Assembly (NCBI RefSeq): GCF_021353295.2
Contig: NZ_CP120635.1
Location: 2,993,501-3,057,500 of the forward strand
Length of the DNA: 64,000 bases
From: Pseudodesulfovibrio thermohalotolerans
GTDB taxonomy: Bacteria; Desulfobacterota; Desulfovibrionia; Desulfovibrionales; Desulfovibrionaceae
Direction: 5' to 3'
The notes beneath the pieces are model-generated. The model made no database searches. It had not been told where the DNA came from and worked only from the letters and a program-made list of their open reading frames with translations. Made by a program: the position numbers and the translations under genes. Each line of letters starts with the position of its first letter. The stretch's first letter is position 1. Positions 20,882-29,363 of the stretch are shown here, piece after piece.

Positions 20882-22381
20882 TTAATAGGCGACCATGGCA
20901 GCGTCGTCACCACCGTCGTCCTCGGCCTCGGCCGGGGCGGCAGCCTTGGCCGGAGCGGCCTTGACTGCGGCGGCGGGAGCGGAGCAGCCCGCGCCCGCAT
21001 GGTAATCGCGGAAGAAGCGCGGAGCGTCGTCACCGGCGATGTAGCCCTTGGGGGTCAGGGTCTTGCCGTAAAACGCCGGGTAATCCTCGCCGTAGCGATA
21101 GGAACGGTGCACCATGTTGGACATGGCGTCGATGTGGGCGCTGAACGGGAACGCATCTTTATTGTTGACCACAGCCTTGGTCTTGCCGGCGAAGATCGGG
21201 CTGATGAACTCCCAAACAACCTCGCCCTCGGGGGTGACCTCAAAGAGATGGCCGCCATGGGTGGAGGTAATCAGGGTGTTGCCGTTCTTCAGACGCTGCA
21301 CGGCGCCCTGGCGATGGGAGTTGAAGCTGTTGGTGTGACGGGTGGCGAATTCCCAAACGACCTTGCCGGTCTTGGGATCGACTTCCACGGCGCGGGACCG
21401 GCGGTCCTGAGGACGCTCGGAACCGTTGTCGAAGAGCAGGATATGGCCGTTCTTCAGCGGGGTGGCGCAGTGGTTGCCGAACATCTTCTGGGAACCGTCA
21501 TCCCAGTAGCCGGGCTTCTTGGCATTGGGGTCCCAAGCGGAAGGGTTGCCCCAGCGGTATTCCATCTCGCCGGTCTTGTGGTTGATGAAGTAGAACTCGG
21601 AAAGGTTGCGCGAGTTCAGCACCACGGTATCGGTTTCAGGAATGTAGTTGACAGTGTTGAAGTGAGACCAGTCGTAGGTGGCGTACAGCGTGCCCATGGG
21701 CATGGGCAGGGTGTAGTTGATGTCGAACTGCTTCGGGCCGGTGCCGATGTGGTCGGTAATGTGCCATTCCCACACGGTCTTGCCTTCACGGTTGACCTCG
21801 CGGACGAAGTCGACCCAGAAACGGTCATGCGGAATGCCCTTGGAAACCACCGGCTTGGCGGGAATCGTCAGGGGATTGCGTCCCAACTTGCGGGCCTCGT
21901 CGTTGGTCAGGGTTTCCCAACCAAGGATCATGGTGTTGCCGTTGGGCATGCGGCAGAAGGTGTGATGCTGAATCTCCTTGTTGGGAGTGAACATCTTGTA
22001 TTCCCAAACCTTCTTGCCGTTCCAATCGAATTCTTCGAGGATACCGCCGGCACCGCCGATGGCGCAATAACCCAGTTCCTTCTTCTTGGGAATGACTCCG
22101 GCGCGCAGCAGGTGGCCGTTGGGCAGCAGCACAGAGTGAAGGCCTGCGGCGTACTCGCTCTTCCAGGTGTGGACGATGTTGCCGCGCATATCGATAAGAT
22201 AGGTAGTCTTGCTGCCCACCGTGGGGTCGAACAGCGTATATCCCTGATAGGCCTTGGCCTGGTCGTAGTACAACACACCGGTGGGACCGGTGATGGCTTC
22301 ATAGGCATATGCCCCGGAACTCAGGACGATCAGGGAGATCCCGAGCAACAGAGCCATGTGCCAGCGATGTAGTTTAAGCAC
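20882..22381 (-). CDS. aryl-sulfate sulfotransferase-like protein, Sec-exported
   Basis: GTG 22381 is preferred over the longest frame because AAGGAGG lies five bases upstream and the product (499 residues) then starts with a signal peptide (LKLHRWHMALLLGISLIVL). Beta-propeller repeats include GNIVHTW, GKKVWEY and GKTVWEW. The family signatures WSHFNTVNYIPETDTVVLNSR and CATPLKNGHILLFDNGSER are clear. The C-terminus adds an Ala/Pro-rich tail with one Cys (GAGCSAP) and an acidic end. It would act in the periplasm as a sulfuryl-transfer or binding protein and is probably cotranscribed with the Tat-exported paralogue downstream. Confidence 0.85.
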   Translation of the reverse strand: MLKLHRWHMALLLGISLIVLSSGAYAYEAITGPTGVLYYDQAKAYQGYTLFDPTVGSKTTYLIDMRGNIVHTWKSEYAAGLHSVLLPNGHLLRAGVIPKKKELGYCAIGGAGGILEEFDWNGKKVWEYKMFTPNKEIQHHTFCRMPNGNTMILGWETLTNDEARKLGRNPLTIPAKPVVSKGIPHDRFWVDFVREVNREGKTVWEWHITDHIGTGPKQFDINYTLPMPMGTLYATYDWSHFNTVNYIPETDTVVLNSRNLSEFYFINHKTGEMEYRWGNPSAWDPNAKKPGYWDDGSQKMFGNHCATPLKNGHILLFDNGSERPQDRRSRAVEVDPKTGKVVWEFATRHTNSFNSHRQGAVQRLKNGNTLITSTHGGHLFEVTPEGEVVWEFISPIFAGKTKAVVNNKDAFPFSAHIDAMSNMVHRSYRYGEDYPAFYGKTLTPKGYIAGDDAPRFFRDYHAGAGCSAPAAAVKAAPAKAAAPAEAEDDGGDDAAMVAY

Positions 22382-22904
22382 TCTTTCCTCCTTACCTGTT
22401 ACAAATACATTTGTTGCCAACACGGAACGTCTGCGCGGAGCAATGCCTTCCGGCTCCATCCGAATCACTCTCTCGGAACAACGGAACTTTCGGTGTCCAC
22501 GCTCAACGCACACAGACAACCAAGTTTCATGCCAACTATTTCACAATGTTTTTACTCAATAATTCCAAGTGGTTGTTTTTTTAAAACTGTTACACGGCCC
22601 CCATATGAATGCGTGCCAGCGCACACACTGTGCCGCAATCCGCACAGATCGTATTTGGAGGGCCCCCATCCAAACGCCCCTGCCGCAACCCTGAAAGCCT
22701 GATTCTGCGGGGGCCGACCGGCCCGGTCACCACTTTGTCACGGGGGTGGAACAATTCTTGATACATCGGGCACAACCGCAGAGGGGCAACAACGTCTGCG
22801 GTTGTGCCCCGAAGGCAGGTCATCGTGTCCGTGCAAGGGGTAAAGTTTTAAAATTCCGGCGTATTACGTGCGCCCCCAACCACGCCGAACAGACGGAGGA
22901 ATGG
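22382..22904. other. divergent regulatory region between ASST-like and outer-membrane genes
   Basis: About 520 bases between divergent genes, AT-rich around 22525-22600. It contains TGGAAC-AATTC-TTGAT at 22747-22762, a partial match to a sigma-54 promoter (GG-N10-GA instead of GC), and a long hairpin just after it. No gene is seen. Confidence 0.5.
22768..22809 (+). promoter_or_regulatory. 14-bp hairpin in the leader of the outer-membrane protein gene
   Basis: Perfect arms 22768-22781 and 22796-22809 enclose a 14-base loop. It lies about 95 bases before the start codon and lacks a T run, so it could be an operator or a leader structure rather than a terminator. Confidence 0.45.
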
Positions 22905-23822
22905 ATGAATTGGATTAAAATCGGGCTGCTGGGCTTGCTCATGCTCGCCCTCACGGCTGTGCCGGCCCAAGCTGAGGAGAAGGTGCCTGTTGCCTGGGGG
23001 GGGCTGGGCTCCACCTTTGGTCCTTGCGGGATGGGCTTCCCCTCCGGGGCACTCGCCGTGGGCGGCAACGTCTTCTTCGGCAAGAGCAACGGCATTTGGA
23101 AAAGCGACAGACGCCTCAACGGCAAGGCCAAGGCCACCAAATTCAACGAGATTTTCAAAACCCGCTACGGCATCATGAAGGGGCTCGACATCCGCACCGC
23201 GACCCCGATCTACAACGTACACATCGAGAAGCCCGACGCCCCCAACCGGGAAACCTACGGCATCGGAGACACAGGTGTACTGTTACACAAGACCCTGCTC
23301 ACCCAGAAGGAAGGCGATCCGCTTTCGCTGGCCCTGGACTTCGGAGGCGTCGTCCCCACCGCGTCAGTGGGCAGCCATTCGTCCGACTCCGCGGGTACTG
23401 ACACCTGGGGATTCATAGGCGGCATCGGCGCGACCTGGTTCTACGGAGCCAATAGGTTTGACTCCGAGGTCAACTACGCCACCTTTGCCGAAGGCGCGCA
23501 TGACTACGAAAAGGGCGACCGCGTCCGCTGGAACCTGAGCTACGCCTTCGCACTGAGTGACCGCTGGGACATCGGAGCGGAGTCTCACTGGGAGATGAAC
23601 GATGAATCCCGGAGTCTGGGCCGGGGCAACAACGACGCCTCCGTGGAATGGTACACCGGCCCCAAGGTTGTCTACAAGTACACTCCCTGGAAGCTCACTG
23701 CAGGCCTGATGGGCACCGTGCCCGTCCACCGTTGGTACGAAGGCAATAAGGTCGGTTCCGACGACTTCCGCGTGGAGTTCAAGCTGATGAAACTTTTTAA
23801 TATTGGTTCCCTGTTCGACTAG
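22905..23822 (+). CDS. outer-membrane beta-barrel protein (phenol MetA-like family)
   Basis: The longest frame starts at 22746, but ATG 22905 has GGAGG five bases upstream and gives a Sec signal peptide (MNWIKIGLLGLLMLALTAVPAQA), 305 residues in all. The mature protein alternates polar and hydrophobic residues as in barrel strands, with WFYGANRFDSEVNYATF and WNLSYAFALSDRWDIG resembling the transporter/MetA-like barrel family. It may be a channel for the substrate of the neighbouring periplasmic system. It sits between the arylsulfotransferase-like genes and the kinase/regulator pair and ends at a strong terminator. Confidence 0.8.
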   Translation: MNWIKIGLLGLLMLALTAVPAQAEEKVPVAWGGLGSTFGPCGMGFPSGALAVGGNVFFGKSNGIWKSDRRLNGKAKATKFNEIFKTRYGIMKGLDIRTATPIYNVHIEKPDAPNRETYGIGDTGVLLHKTLLTQKEGDPLSLALDFGGVVPTASVGSHSSDSAGTDTWGFIGGIGATWFYGANRFDSEVNYATFAEGAHDYEKGDRVRWNLSYAFALSDRWDIGAESHWEMNDESRSLGRGNNDASVEWYTGPKVVYKYTPWKLTAGLMGTVPVHRWYEGNKVGSDDFRVEFKLMKLFNIGSLFD

Positions 23823-23845
23823 GCACACCGCCTCGCAAAACGACC

Positions 23846-23880
23846 AAGGCCGGTTCCGCGTGGAACCGGCCTTTTTTCTT
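23846..23880. terminator. bidirectional terminator between convergent genes
   Basis: A perfect 12-bp stem (23846-23857 with 23862-23873) is followed by a six-T run on the + strand and GGTCGTTTTG on the minus strand. It serves the barrel gene and the convergent NtrC-type gene. Confidence 0.9.
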
Positions 23881-23897
23881 TCCAGGACGAGACGGTC

Positions 23898-25253
23898 CTA
23901 CAGCTTGTAGGCGTCGATCTTGTCGTACAAGGTCCGGCGGCCGATACCCAGTATCTTTGCGGCCTTGGAGCGGTTGCCGTCGGATGAAGCCAATGCCTGG
24001 CGGATGGCCGTGATCTCGGCCTTCTCCACCGCCCGCTTGAGCGACACGGTGCCGTCCTCGACCCCGCCCGCCGAATCCGGGAAGCACATGGGATGGGCGC
24101 ACAGGTCCTCAACGCTGATGACGTCGCCCTCGGCCAGAAGCACGGCCCGTTCGATAACGTTCTCCAGTTCGCGGATATTTCCTTTCCACGGAGCGTCACG
24201 CAGGGTCTGCATGGCTCCCGGCGTCAGCGACTGGACCGATTTGTTGTACCGCTCGTTAAACTTGCTCACGAAATGCCCCACAAACAGGACCATGTCTTCC
24301 TGCCGATTGCGCAGAGGGGGCAGGTGCAGGGGAATAACGGCCAGCCGGTAATACAGGTCCTTACGGAATTCCCCGGATTCGACCGCCTCGTCCAGGTTGC
24401 GGCTCGTGGCGGACAGAAAGCGGACGTTCACCTTGATGGGCGTGTTGCCGCCCACGGGCTTGATCTCCTTCTCTTGAATGGCCCGCAGCAGCTTGACCTG
24501 GGTGGACGGCGTCAGTTCGCCGATTTCGTCCAGAAAGACGGTGCCGCCCTGAGCCTCTTCGAGCAAGCCGCGCTTGGCCCGGATGGCCCCGGTGAAGGCG
24601 CCCTTCACGTGGCCGAAAAGCTCGCTTTCAAGCAGGTTCTCGGAAAGCGCGCCGCAATCGATAGTGAAAAACGGCTTGTCGGAGCGGGAACTGGAGTTGT
24701 GAATCCGCTTGGCGAACAGGGACTTGACCGTGCCGGTTTCGCCTTGGATAAGAATGGACACATCCGAGTCCGAGACCTTTTCGACCATGCCCATCATCTG
24801 CTGCATAAGCGTGGTGTTGCCTATGACCATGGACTTGGAGTCGGCCTTCTGCTCGCGCTGGCTGAATGTCTCCAGCTTGTGGTGCAGCCTCCCGTACTCG
24901 ATGGCCCGGCGGGCCAACAGGGCCAGCTCCTGGGTCTTGAACGGCTTGGTAATGTAGTGGTATGCCCCGAGCTTGATGGCCTCCACCGCGCTCTCGATGC
25001 TTCCGGCCCCGGTCATGATGATGAACGGCTGGATGTGGTCGATGGACCGAATCTGCTTGAGCAGCTCCAGGCCGCTCATGGGCTCCATGGCCAGATCGCT
25101 GACCACCAGGTCGTAAGCGGTCTCGGACAGGGCCTTCCAGGCGTCGGCCCCGCAGGGAGCCGTATCCACCACGTACCCCTGACGTCCCAAGGAACGTTTC
25201 AAAACGCTGAGCAGGTCCTGCTCATCATCCACCAACAATATCTTTTCGGGCAT
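23898..25253 (-). CDS. NtrC-family response regulator with altered Walker A
   Basis: This 451-residue protein has a receiver with phospho-acceptor Asp53 (VVSDLAMEP), an AAA+ sigma-54 activation domain with GAFTGA and Walker B VFLDEIGE, and a C-terminal Fis-type HTH (ILGIGRRTLYDKI). The Walker A is GETGTVKS: the glycine before the lysine, nearly invariant in P-loops, is Val176 (codon GTC at 24726-24728). One base change from GGC would give it, and it may impair ATP binding. The gene follows the kinase at 25257-27200 by three bases, so the two form a pair. It probably controls the surrounding envelope cluster. Confidence 0.93.
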   Translation of the reverse strand: MPEKILLVDDEQDLLSVLKRSLGRQGYVVDTAPCGADAWKALSETAYDLVVSDLAMEPMSGLELLKQIRSIDHIQPFIIMTGAGSIESAVEAIKLGAYHYITKPFKTQELALLARRAIEYGRLHHKLETFSQREQKADSKSMVIGNTTLMQQMMGMVEKVSDSDVSILIQGETGTVKSLFAKRIHNSSSRSDKPFFTIDCGALSENLLESELFGHVKGAFTGAIRAKRGLLEEAQGGTVFLDEIGELTPSTQVKLLRAIQEKEIKPVGGNTPIKVNVRFLSATSRNLDEAVESGEFRKDLYYRLAVIPLHLPPLRNRQEDMVLFVGHFVSKFNERYNKSVQSLTPGAMQTLRDAPWKGNIRELENVIERAVLLAEGDVISVEDLCAHPMCFPDSAGGVEDGTVSLKRAVEKAEITAIRQALASSDGNRSKAAKILGIGRRTLYDKIDAYKL

Positions 25254-25256
25254 GGC

Positions 25257-27200
25257 TTAGGTCTCCTTGACGTGGGCCGAGGGGAATTCCAGGAACATGC
25301 TGGTCCCCTTCCCCGGCTCGGATTCAGCGAAAATAATGCCGTCGTGCCGCTCGACCATACGGCGGGTAATGAACAGGCCAAGTCCGAAACCTCCCTTGCG
25401 CGAGGAGAAAAACGGCTCGAAAACCTGGGTCAGGTTGGGCCGCTCGATGCCCGTGCCTTGGTCCACGACCACTATGCGCACGGTCTCGTTCCCGTCCACC
25501 CCGGCCTTGGCCGCGCGGATAAGGATCGGCTCGTCCTCCCCGGTCACGGCCATCGAATTGAATATCAAGTTCATCAACACCTGCTGCAAGGCGCGTTCGT
25601 CGCCCCGGATGAACAGCGGCTCATCAGGCAAATCCAACTCCACCCGGTCCCGCTTCCGGCGGCTGCCCAGCAAGGTCAGGGCGTCCCGGATCAAGTCGCT
25701 CACCTCAAGGGTCCCCATGCTCATGGGCTTGGGCGTGGCCGCTTCGAGCAGCCCCTTCGTGATCTCGCCCGCGCGGATGGCGTTGCGCTGCACGGCCAGA
25801 AGCCCGTCCTTGACGTCCGACGCAAGGCCCTCCTCGAACATGAGGTCCTCGGCATTGGCCTGAATGACCCCCAGCGGATTGTTGATCTCGTGAGCCAGGG
25901 AAGCCGCCATCTTGCCTATGATGCCCAGCCGCTCAGACTGGATGAGTTCCTCCTCCATGCGATTGCGCTCGGTCACGTTGCGCGCGAACAAACAGGCCAA
26001 GAGTTGTGTCCGGACCGGCCCCTGGATAATCCGCCCGGCCACCTCCACCTCCATGGGCTGGCCCGCTGTGCCGACCATTTCCAGTTCGTGCTTGTCGCAG
26101 CCGTCATTGAAAACCTTCTTCAGGAAGGCCCCGATCTCGTCGGCATACTCGCGGGTGGTCAACTGTTGCAGGTACACCTCGCCCCCGGGCTCCGGGAAAC
26201 GGAGCGAATGCCGGGCGCGCTCGTTGGCGTGGAGCACATGCCCCTCCTCGTTGACGAGGAAGATCATATCCGGCGAGGACTCGATCAGGTCGCGGTAACG
26301 CTGTTCTGTGCGGCGGAGGTCCTGTGTCACCCGGTCCACCCGCCTCTTCAGGGCGACGTTCCAGACAACGATGGCGATAAAAATGATCCCGGCGGCGGCG
26401 GACACTATGGCCACGTACTTGGCGTACCGCCGGACGCCGTCGGTGATGGTCGGCTTGCCGAACCACTTGTCGCGCAACTGGTCGGCCAGCCCCGCCTCCT
26501 GAAGACGATGGTAGGCGTCCCGGATTTTCGGCGCCAGATCGGGGTCCCGCCGGGAAACGATGATGCCCAGGGGGCTCTCCCCGAGGACCACGCCCTTCTT
26601 GAGGATGTTCGGGATCTGGTAGCGGTCGATGAGATCGTCGGCCACCCGCTCGGACGGAGCCACGAACACGTCCATGACCCCCTGGCTGACCATTGTCAGG
26701 GCCTCCAGGGGCGAACTAAGCCAGATAACGTCGTCGTTCAGCTTGATCTCCGAACTGTAAGGCGCGGAGGAGATGGCCACGACCTTCTTGTTCTCAAGAT
26801 CGCGCAGACAGGTCACGGAACGACAGTTCTGGTTGACATAGAGATGGTGGCGCAGGCTGATGCCCACCGGAATCCAGACGGCGTTCAACGCCCGTGCCGT
26901 CTCCTCCGAATCGTGGGCCAGGATGTCCACCGTGCCCTTCATGAACATCTCGCGCCGCTTGCCCAGATCGTGAATGGCGCGAAATTCCATGTCCACGCCC
27001 ATCAACTTGCCGAGCATGACCATCTCGTCCACGGAATAACCCCGCACCCCCTGCTTGCCGTCCTTGACGGCAAGAAAGGAAAAAGGCGGGGAGATGGCCC
27101 GGGTGCCGACGTGATAGACCGAACGGGCAAAGGCCTGCCCCTGGAAAAAAATCGGGAACAAGGCCAGGAAAAGCAAAATGGGGAAAACGATGCGTCGCAT
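25257..27200 (-). CDS. histidine kinase with periplasmic solute-binding sensor domain
   Basis: A longer frame exists, but ATG 27200 is preferred: the product then starts with a signal/anchor (MRRIVFPILLFLALFPIFFQ) and the longer form would run into the upstream operon's terminator. No clear ribosome-binding site is visible. The 647-residue protein has an SBP_bac_3-like periplasmic domain (about 25-240), one membrane segment near 262-284, a PAS domain (DLIESSPDMIFLV), HisKA with SLAHEINNP and HATPase_c with DQGTGI and FGLGLF. It senses a small periplasmic ligand and pairs with the NtrC-type regulator that follows. Confidence 0.9.
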   Translation of the reverse strand: MRRIVFPILLFLALFPIFFQGQAFARSVYHVGTRAISPPFSFLAVKDGKQGVRGYSVDEMVMLGKLMGVDMEFRAIHDLGKRREMFMKGTVDILAHDSEETARALNAVWIPVGISLRHHLYVNQNCRSVTCLRDLENKKVVAISSAPYSSEIKLNDDVIWLSSPLEALTMVSQGVMDVFVAPSERVADDLIDRYQIPNILKKGVVLGESPLGIIVSRRDPDLAPKIRDAYHRLQEAGLADQLRDKWFGKPTITDGVRRYAKYVAIVSAAAGIIFIAIVVWNVALKRRVDRVTQDLRRTEQRYRDLIESSPDMIFLVNEEGHVLHANERARHSLRFPEPGGEVYLQQLTTREYADEIGAFLKKVFNDGCDKHELEMVGTAGQPMEVEVAGRIIQGPVRTQLLACLFARNVTERNRMEEELIQSERLGIIGKMAASLAHEINNPLGVIQANAEDLMFEEGLASDVKDGLLAVQRNAIRAGEITKGLLEAATPKPMSMGTLEVSDLIRDALTLLGSRRKRDRVELDLPDEPLFIRGDERALQQVLMNLIFNSMAVTGEDEPILIRAAKAGVDGNETVRIVVVDQGTGIERPNLTQVFEPFFSSRKGGFGLGLFITRRMVERHDGIIFAESEPGKGTSMFLEFPSAHVKET

Positions 27201-27257
27201 GGAAGTGAACTTATCGCAAAGCGGCCCGACGCGCCACCGTGGCGGGACAGGGTCCCG

Positions 27258-27300
27258 AAAACGCCGGAGCCCCCCGGCAGAAGGAGTGCCGGGGGAGCTC
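27258..27300 (-). terminator. terminator at the end of the DUF1573 operon
   Basis: Arms 27267-27279 and 27287-27300 form a GC-rich stem with a small bulge, followed on the minus strand by GCGTTTTCGG. It separates the DUF1573 gene from the downstream kinase gene. Confidence 0.7.
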
Positions 27301-27350
27301 GGTGAGAGGAGGTTGATGATGTGTCGGTTCATCATTGTTCTCATGAAACG

Positions 27351-28046
27351 CTATTTCACGGCGCCGATCAGCACCGCCTTGTATCCCTTGCCGATGTCGT
27401 TGCGCGCATCGGAGTAAACCAGGACCATGTCCAGGAACCGCCCGGGCTTCAGCCCTTCCAGGGTGACGGCGATGTCGGCGGACTGTCCGGCCGGAACGGT
27501 CAGCTTGCCCTCCCAATACGTCTTCTTGAACTTTTGGGACTTGAGGGCCGTGACCTTCATGGGCGCGTCGCCCGCGTTGGTCACTGTCAGCGACACCTTG
27601 TTGGGCTTGGCTGCGGTCAGGGTCCCGAGCTCGACCTTGCGCGGGTTGACCTCCATGACCCCCATGGGGATCGGGTCGACGTAACCCACGATATGGATAA
27701 CGTCCTCGGTCTTGCCGTTGTCGCCGCTAAACACATGGACGGTCTTGTCGAACTTTCCGGGATACTTAAATGTATGATACGTGATGACCATGGTGGCCGT
27801 CTCGCCCGGGGCCAGCCTGGTCTTGTCCAGCTTCGTGGAGGTGCAGGCGCAACTGGTGGAAACGTTGGCCACCACGGCTTCGGTCGAGGACGCGTTGGTC
27901 AGGGTGACGGTCTTTTGCGCGTCCGGGCCTTCCTGCATGTTGCCGAATTCGACTTTGAGGTCGCTTATCCTGAGCTGGCCCGCCGAAGCGGTTCCGGCCA
28001 GACAGACAACAAGGGCGAAAGCCAGTGCGATAATACGATGTTTCAT
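27351..28046 (-). CDS. secreted DUF1573 protein (CxC form)
   Basis: This 231-residue protein has a Sec signal peptide (cleavage near ASA, residue 22) and an Ig-like DUF1573 domain with the pair Cys66-x-Cys68 (TSCACTS), followed by a second beta-rich domain. The start is supported by AAAGGAG. Downstream of about residue 88 the gene is nearly identical to the selenocysteine-containing paralogue just upstream, while the first part is much less similar. DUF1573 proteins have no agreed function; the CxC pair suggests thiol redox or metal binding in the periplasm. Confidence 0.88.
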   Translation of the reverse strand: MKHRIIALAFALVVCLAGTASAGQLRISDLKVEFGNMQEGPDAQKTVTLTNASSTEAVVANVSTSCACTSTKLDKTRLAPGETATMVITYHTFKYPGKFDKTVHVFSGDNGKTEDVIHIVGYVDPIPMGVMEVNPRKVELGTLTAAKPNKVSLTVTNAGDAPMKVTALKSQKFKKTYWEGKLTVPAGQSADIAVTLEGLKPGRFLDMVLVYSDARNDIGKGYKAVLIGAVK

Positions 28047-28100
28047 GATGATCTCCTTTGTTGGCCCCGGCGTTCACAGTTCGGGCCTCTCGGTCCTCGT

Positions 28101-28127
28101 CTCCCCGGCGCGGATTGCGCCGGGGAG
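28101..28127 (-). other. hairpin between the two DUF1573 genes
   Basis: A perfect 11-bp stem (28101-28111 with 28117-28127, five-base loop) lies in the gap between the paralogues with no T run. It is probably a processing or stability element within the operon. Confidence 0.5.
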
Positions 28128-28183
28128 GTAACGCCGTGAACAAAGTTCATGAAACACGGAGTTCGGCACTGCTTTGCCGGGAG

Positions 28184-28879
28184 TTATTCCACGTTGCCTA
28201 TGAGGACCGCCTTGTACCCCTTGCCGATGTCGTTGCGCGCATCGGAGTAAACCAGGACCATGTCCAGGAACCGCCCGGGCTTCAGCCCTTCCAGGGTGAC
28301 GGCGATGTCGGCGGACTGTCCTGCGGGCACGGTCAGCTCGCCCTCCCAATACGTCTTCTTGAACTTTCGGGACTTGATGGCCGTGACCTTCATGGGCGCG
28401 TCGCCCGCGTTGGCCACCTTCAGGGACACCTTGTTGGGCTTGTCGGCGGCCAGGGTCCCGAGTTCGACCTTGCGCGGGTTGACCTCCATGACCCCCATGG
28501 GGATCGGGTCGACATAACCCACGATATGGATGACGTCCTCGGTCTTGCCGTTGTCGCCGCTGAACACGTGAACGGTCTTGTCGAACTTTCCGGGATACTT
28601 GAATGTGTTGTAGTTGATGACCATTTCCGTAGCTTCACCGGGGTTGAGGCGGCTCTTTCCAAGAGCAGTGGTGGTGCAGCTTCAGGACGTGGTCACGTTG
28701 CTGATGACGAGGACCTCCTTGCCCGCATTGGTCAAAGTGACCGTCTTGGAGGCCACCGGGCCTTCGGTCATGGACCCGAAGTCCACTTTCGCCTCGCTGA
28801 CGACAAGCGGTTGGGCCGCGGCCGCGCCCGCCATGCAGACGAGCATGGCAAGGGCCAGGGCAATGGATTGCAAACGCAT
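28184..28879 (-). CDS. secreted DUF1573 selenoprotein (UxC form)
   Basis: A continuous frame runs from ATG 28879 (AAGGAGC upstream, signal peptide MRLQSIALALAMLVCMAGAAAA) to the stop at 28184, interrupted by one TGA at 28682-28684. Reading the TGA as selenocysteine gives 231 residues, exactly the length of the paralogue at 27351-28046, and Sec66 aligns with Cys66 of that protein's CxC motif. A hairpin with loop GGA lies 16-30 nt after the TGA. A nonsense mutation is less likely because both halves are intact and the TGA falls exactly on the key cysteine. The UxC motif suggests a periplasmic selenol/thiol redox role. Confidence 0.85.
28652..28666 (-). promoter_or_regulatory. candidate bacterial SECIS element of the DUF1573 selenoprotein
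   Basis: On the mRNA, a 6-bp stem (GCTCTT with AAGAGC) closes a GGA triloop at nt 22-24 after the UGA. A G at the loop start and this distance fit the bacterial SECIS rule. Confidence 0.7.
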
Positions 28880-28888
28880 AATAGCTCC

Positions 28889-29350
28889 TTATTCTCCCCC
28901 GTGAACGAAACGGGATTTAACCTTGTAGTCGAAGTTCTTGTCCTGCCCCTCGGTATGGCAAGTCCGGCACAGGGCCTCGTCGGGATGGACCTTGAGGTCG
29001 GCCGGATCGCCGGACTGCGAATGCGCCAGGCCGGGGCCGTGGCAGGACTCGCACTGTACGTCTTTGAGTTCGGGGGTCAGATCCATATCGATAAAACCGC
29101 CGTCCGCATCCATGGCCACCACGTGGCAGCGCACGCAGCCCGGAACGGACTGCTTTTCCTCGCCCTGGTGCTTGAGGTCCTCGAAAGCGCGGGCATGGGG
29201 GGTTGTCTTCCACCCCTTCACGATCTCAGGGTGACACTCGCCACAGGCGGTGTAGCCCACGAAATCGCCGAACAGCTCGGCTTGGGCGGCGGCAGCGGCC
29301 AGGGAGACTGCGAAGCAGGCGACGGCTATGATGAGCAGCAGACGGTTCAT
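28889..29350 (-). CDS. periplasmic tetraheme cytochrome c
   Basis: This 153-residue protein has a Sec signal peptide (cleavage near AQA, residue 24) and four CxxCH haem sites (CGECH, CVRCH, CESCH, CRTCH), with a pattern like cytochrome c554/NrfB-type modules (GYTACGECHPEIVKGW, CESCHGPGLAHSQ). It would carry electrons in the periplasm. The start has GGAGG upstream. It is followed after nine bases by the DUF1573 selenoprotein, so the two are probably made together and may exchange electrons; that link is inference. Confidence 0.92.
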   Translation of the reverse strand: MNRLLLIIAVACFAVSLAAAAAQAELFGDFVGYTACGECHPEIVKGWKTTPHARAFEDLKHQGEEKQSVPGCVRCHVVAMDADGGFIDMDLTPELKDVQCESCHGPGLAHSQSGDPADLKVHPDEALCRTCHTEGQDKNFDYKVKSRFVHGGE

Positions 29351-29363
29351 GACCTACCTCCGG

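Noticed and set aside
22747-22762. TGGAAC-N5-TTGAT as a firm sigma-54 promoter of the barrel gene
   Set aside because: The -12 GC is replaced by GA, so it is mentioned only as a weak candidate in the intergenic entry.
24093-27305. A 1070-codon + strand frame opposite the kinase and NtrC genes
   Set aside because: Antisense shadow; it spans two well-defined genes and their junction and has low-complexity sequence.
28682-28684. The TGA in the DUF1573 gene as a simple nonsense mutation
   Set aside because: It falls exactly on the conserved Cys of the CxC motif, the downstream frame is intact to full length, and a SECIS-like hairpin follows.
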